From positions 1 through 7,671 of the forward strand of contig JAEZRL010000204.1 in NCBI GenBank assembly GCA_023440945.1: DNA of 7,671 bases, given 5' to 3'. This stretch comes from Bacteroidota bacterium. GTDB taxonomy: Bacteria; Bacteroidota; Bacteroidia; Chitinophagales; Chitinophagaceae. Below are positions 6,710 to 7,671 of this stretch, in pieces (position 1 is the stretch's first letter; the number at the start of each line of letters is the position of its first letter). The translations under genes and the position numbers were made by a program. Below the pieces are notes generated by a model that ran no database searches, was not told the origin of the DNA, and saw only the letters and a list, made by a program, of their open reading frames with translations.

Positions 6710-7327
6710 CTACAGTTTCTCTAATAAGATCCCAGACACTTTATATCTTTTACCCAAATAATATTTCATTCGTTCCCTAAATCCCCATAAAGGAAAATGA
6801 GATTTTTTTATTTTATACTCTTTTTTATCATTGATAGCAATAATGGATGACTCTATTTTTCTTACCCCTAAATCCGGAAATAATTCAAAAATTTGCTCCG
6901 GAGTAGGTCTGAAGCCATTATCAATAGGATCATAGTGTAATTTGTATTTGTACGGAACCGTAAGCAATATATATCCCCCTTTTGAAGTAACGGATAATAC
7001 GTTCTCAATTGCAAGAGGAATATTTTCAACATGCTCAAGCATGTTTGTGCAAATGGTTAGTGCAAAATTATTTTTCAAGTCTTTAGCAAAGTTTTCTTTA
7101 GTAATGTCGGCCACTAAATCTACTCCATTCATTGCTTTATAATCAACATGCACTACATTCCAGCCTTTTAATACAAGCGGTTCAATTACAAAAGTGTTTA
7201 TATGTGGCTGCACTTTTGTTCTAAAGTCTTTTGTAGATGAACCTAAATTAGCCACCCTATTATTCTCTGGAAATAACGGAATAACCTCCAAAACTGATTG
7301 AATCCATTCTGCCTCTTCTACAAACAT
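6710..7327 (-). CDS. Class I SAM-dependent methyltransferase
   Basis: The 205-residue protein fits a compact Rossmann-fold methyltransferase of the Methyltransf_11/23 type. Visible marks are a motif I region RVANLGSSTKDFR (24-36), an acidic strand end VVHVDYK (58-64) with D62 as probable ribose-binding residue, DLVADIT (70-76), the post-motif TNMLEHVEN (94-102), and GGYILLTVPYKYKLHYDP (117-134) with FRPTPEQIFELFP (139-151). Motif I is atypical: GSS stands where G-x-G is usual. The N-terminal helix before motif I is short. In this setting it most likely O- or N-methylates a sugar or a chain end; the acceptor cannot be read. The ATG at 7327-7325 directly follows the TAA of the upstream glycosyltransferase in the same frame, so no earlier start is possible. 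It is soluble, with no signal peptide. Confidence 0.85.
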   Translation of the reverse strand: MFVEEAEWIQSVLEVIPLFPENNRVANLGSSTKDFRTKVQPHINTFVIEPLVLKGWNVVHVDYKAMNGVDLVADITKENFAKDLKNNFALTICTNMLEHVENIPLAIENVLSVTSKGGYILLTVPYKYKLHYDPIDNGFRPTPEQIFELFPDLGVRKIESSIIAINDKKEYKIKKSHFPLWGFRERMKYYLGKRYKVSGILLEKL

Positions 7328-7671
7328 TTACTTCTTTATATTTTCATAAATTCTCATCAATCGCTCTACTTTTTTTTGAGGATTCATATCATCATATAGC
7401 CGGTAATAATCAACTGGCGCATTGTTTTCATAAAAGCCTGTTTGCACCTTATTTATCTCGGATAACAATACCTTTCCAAGTTCTTCTGCATCATTTGGTT
7501 CAACAAGAGTGCCACCGTACTTCTTCACTAGTTCCGCAGCTCCACCGGCATTGGTAGCTATAACAGGTTTATTACATAACATTGCTTCAAGAATAACAAT
7601 CCCCTGTGGCTCCGGTTTGATGGCAGTATGAACAATTATGTCTGAAACATTAATTATTTCAGCAATATCTT
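7328..7671 (-). CDS. GT4-type glycosyltransferase, C-terminal part only (5' end outside window)
   Basis: The frame is open from the right edge to a TAA at 7330-7328, giving 113 complete residues. The first visible ones are DIAEIINVSDIIVHTA. They are followed by the donor-binding E-x7-E motif in KPEPQGIVILEAM, then NKPVIATNAGGAAELV and GGTLVEPNDAEEL, the standard end of a Glycos_transf_1 domain. The last 50 residues are a lysine-rich helical tail. A Met codon at 7582 lies inside the conserved domain and is not the start. The gene stops exactly where the methyltransferase starts, which supports co-transcription and perhaps coupled translation. The N-terminal domain is not available, so nothing can be said about the acceptor. 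Confidence 0.9.
   Translation of the reverse strand, partial: DIAEIINVSDIIVHTAIKPEPQGIVILEAMLCNKPVIATNAGGAAELVKKYGGTLVEPNDAEELGKVLLSEINKVQTGFYENNAPVDYYRLYDDMNPQKKVERLMRIYENIKK

Overview
The window is a 7.7 kb piece of a surface-glycan (exopolysaccharide, capsule or O-antigen type) biosynthesis cluster. All seven supported genes lie on the minus strand, so transcription runs from high to low coordinates. I see no plus-strand gene, no rRNA or tRNA, no insertion sequence and no CRISPR array. The DNA is clearly AT-rich, Shine-Dalgarno sequences are weak or absent, and the proteins are lysine/asparagine/phenylalanine-rich. Together these suggest a member of the Bacteroidota, perhaps a Chitinophagaceae relative. 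That placement is inference from style, not from a marker gene.

Layout in transcription order. (1) 7671-7328: C-terminal part of a GT4 glycosyltransferase whose start lies off the right edge. (2) 7327-6710: small class I SAM-dependent methyltransferase. (3) 6670-4826: complete glutamine-dependent asparagine synthase family amidotransferase. (4) 4825-3653: GT4 glycosyltransferase with a GTG start. (5) 3609-2512: second complete GT4 glycosyltransferase, TTG start. (6) 2515-1172: GT2 (GT-A fold) glycosyltransferase with an unassigned ~150-residue N-terminal region, TTG start. (7) 967-1: a further GT4 glycosyltransferase whose C-terminus runs off the left edge. Between (6) and (7) is the only sizeable non-coding stretch, 204 bp, which is rich in nested inverted repeats.

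Spacing is very tight: two junctions have no gap (stop codon followed at once by an in-frame start), one is a 4-base TTGA overlap, and two gaps are about 40 bp. Genes 1-6 therefore look like one operon; gene 7 may be co-transcribed or separately controlled. A plausible joint role is that the five glycosyltransferases add successive sugars to a lipid-linked repeat unit at the cytoplasmic face of the inner membrane. The methyltransferase and the amidotransferase would decorate sugars, for example by O-methylation and by amidation of a uronic acid. No flippase, polymerase, export or nucleotide-sugar synthesis gene is visible, so the cluster must extend beyond the window.

Nothing here is a clearly new system. 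The points most worth a second look are the structured intergenic region, the N-terminal region of the GT2 protein, the run of three successive non-ATG starts, the in-frame single-stop gene junctions and an A10 tract inside the amidotransferase gene.
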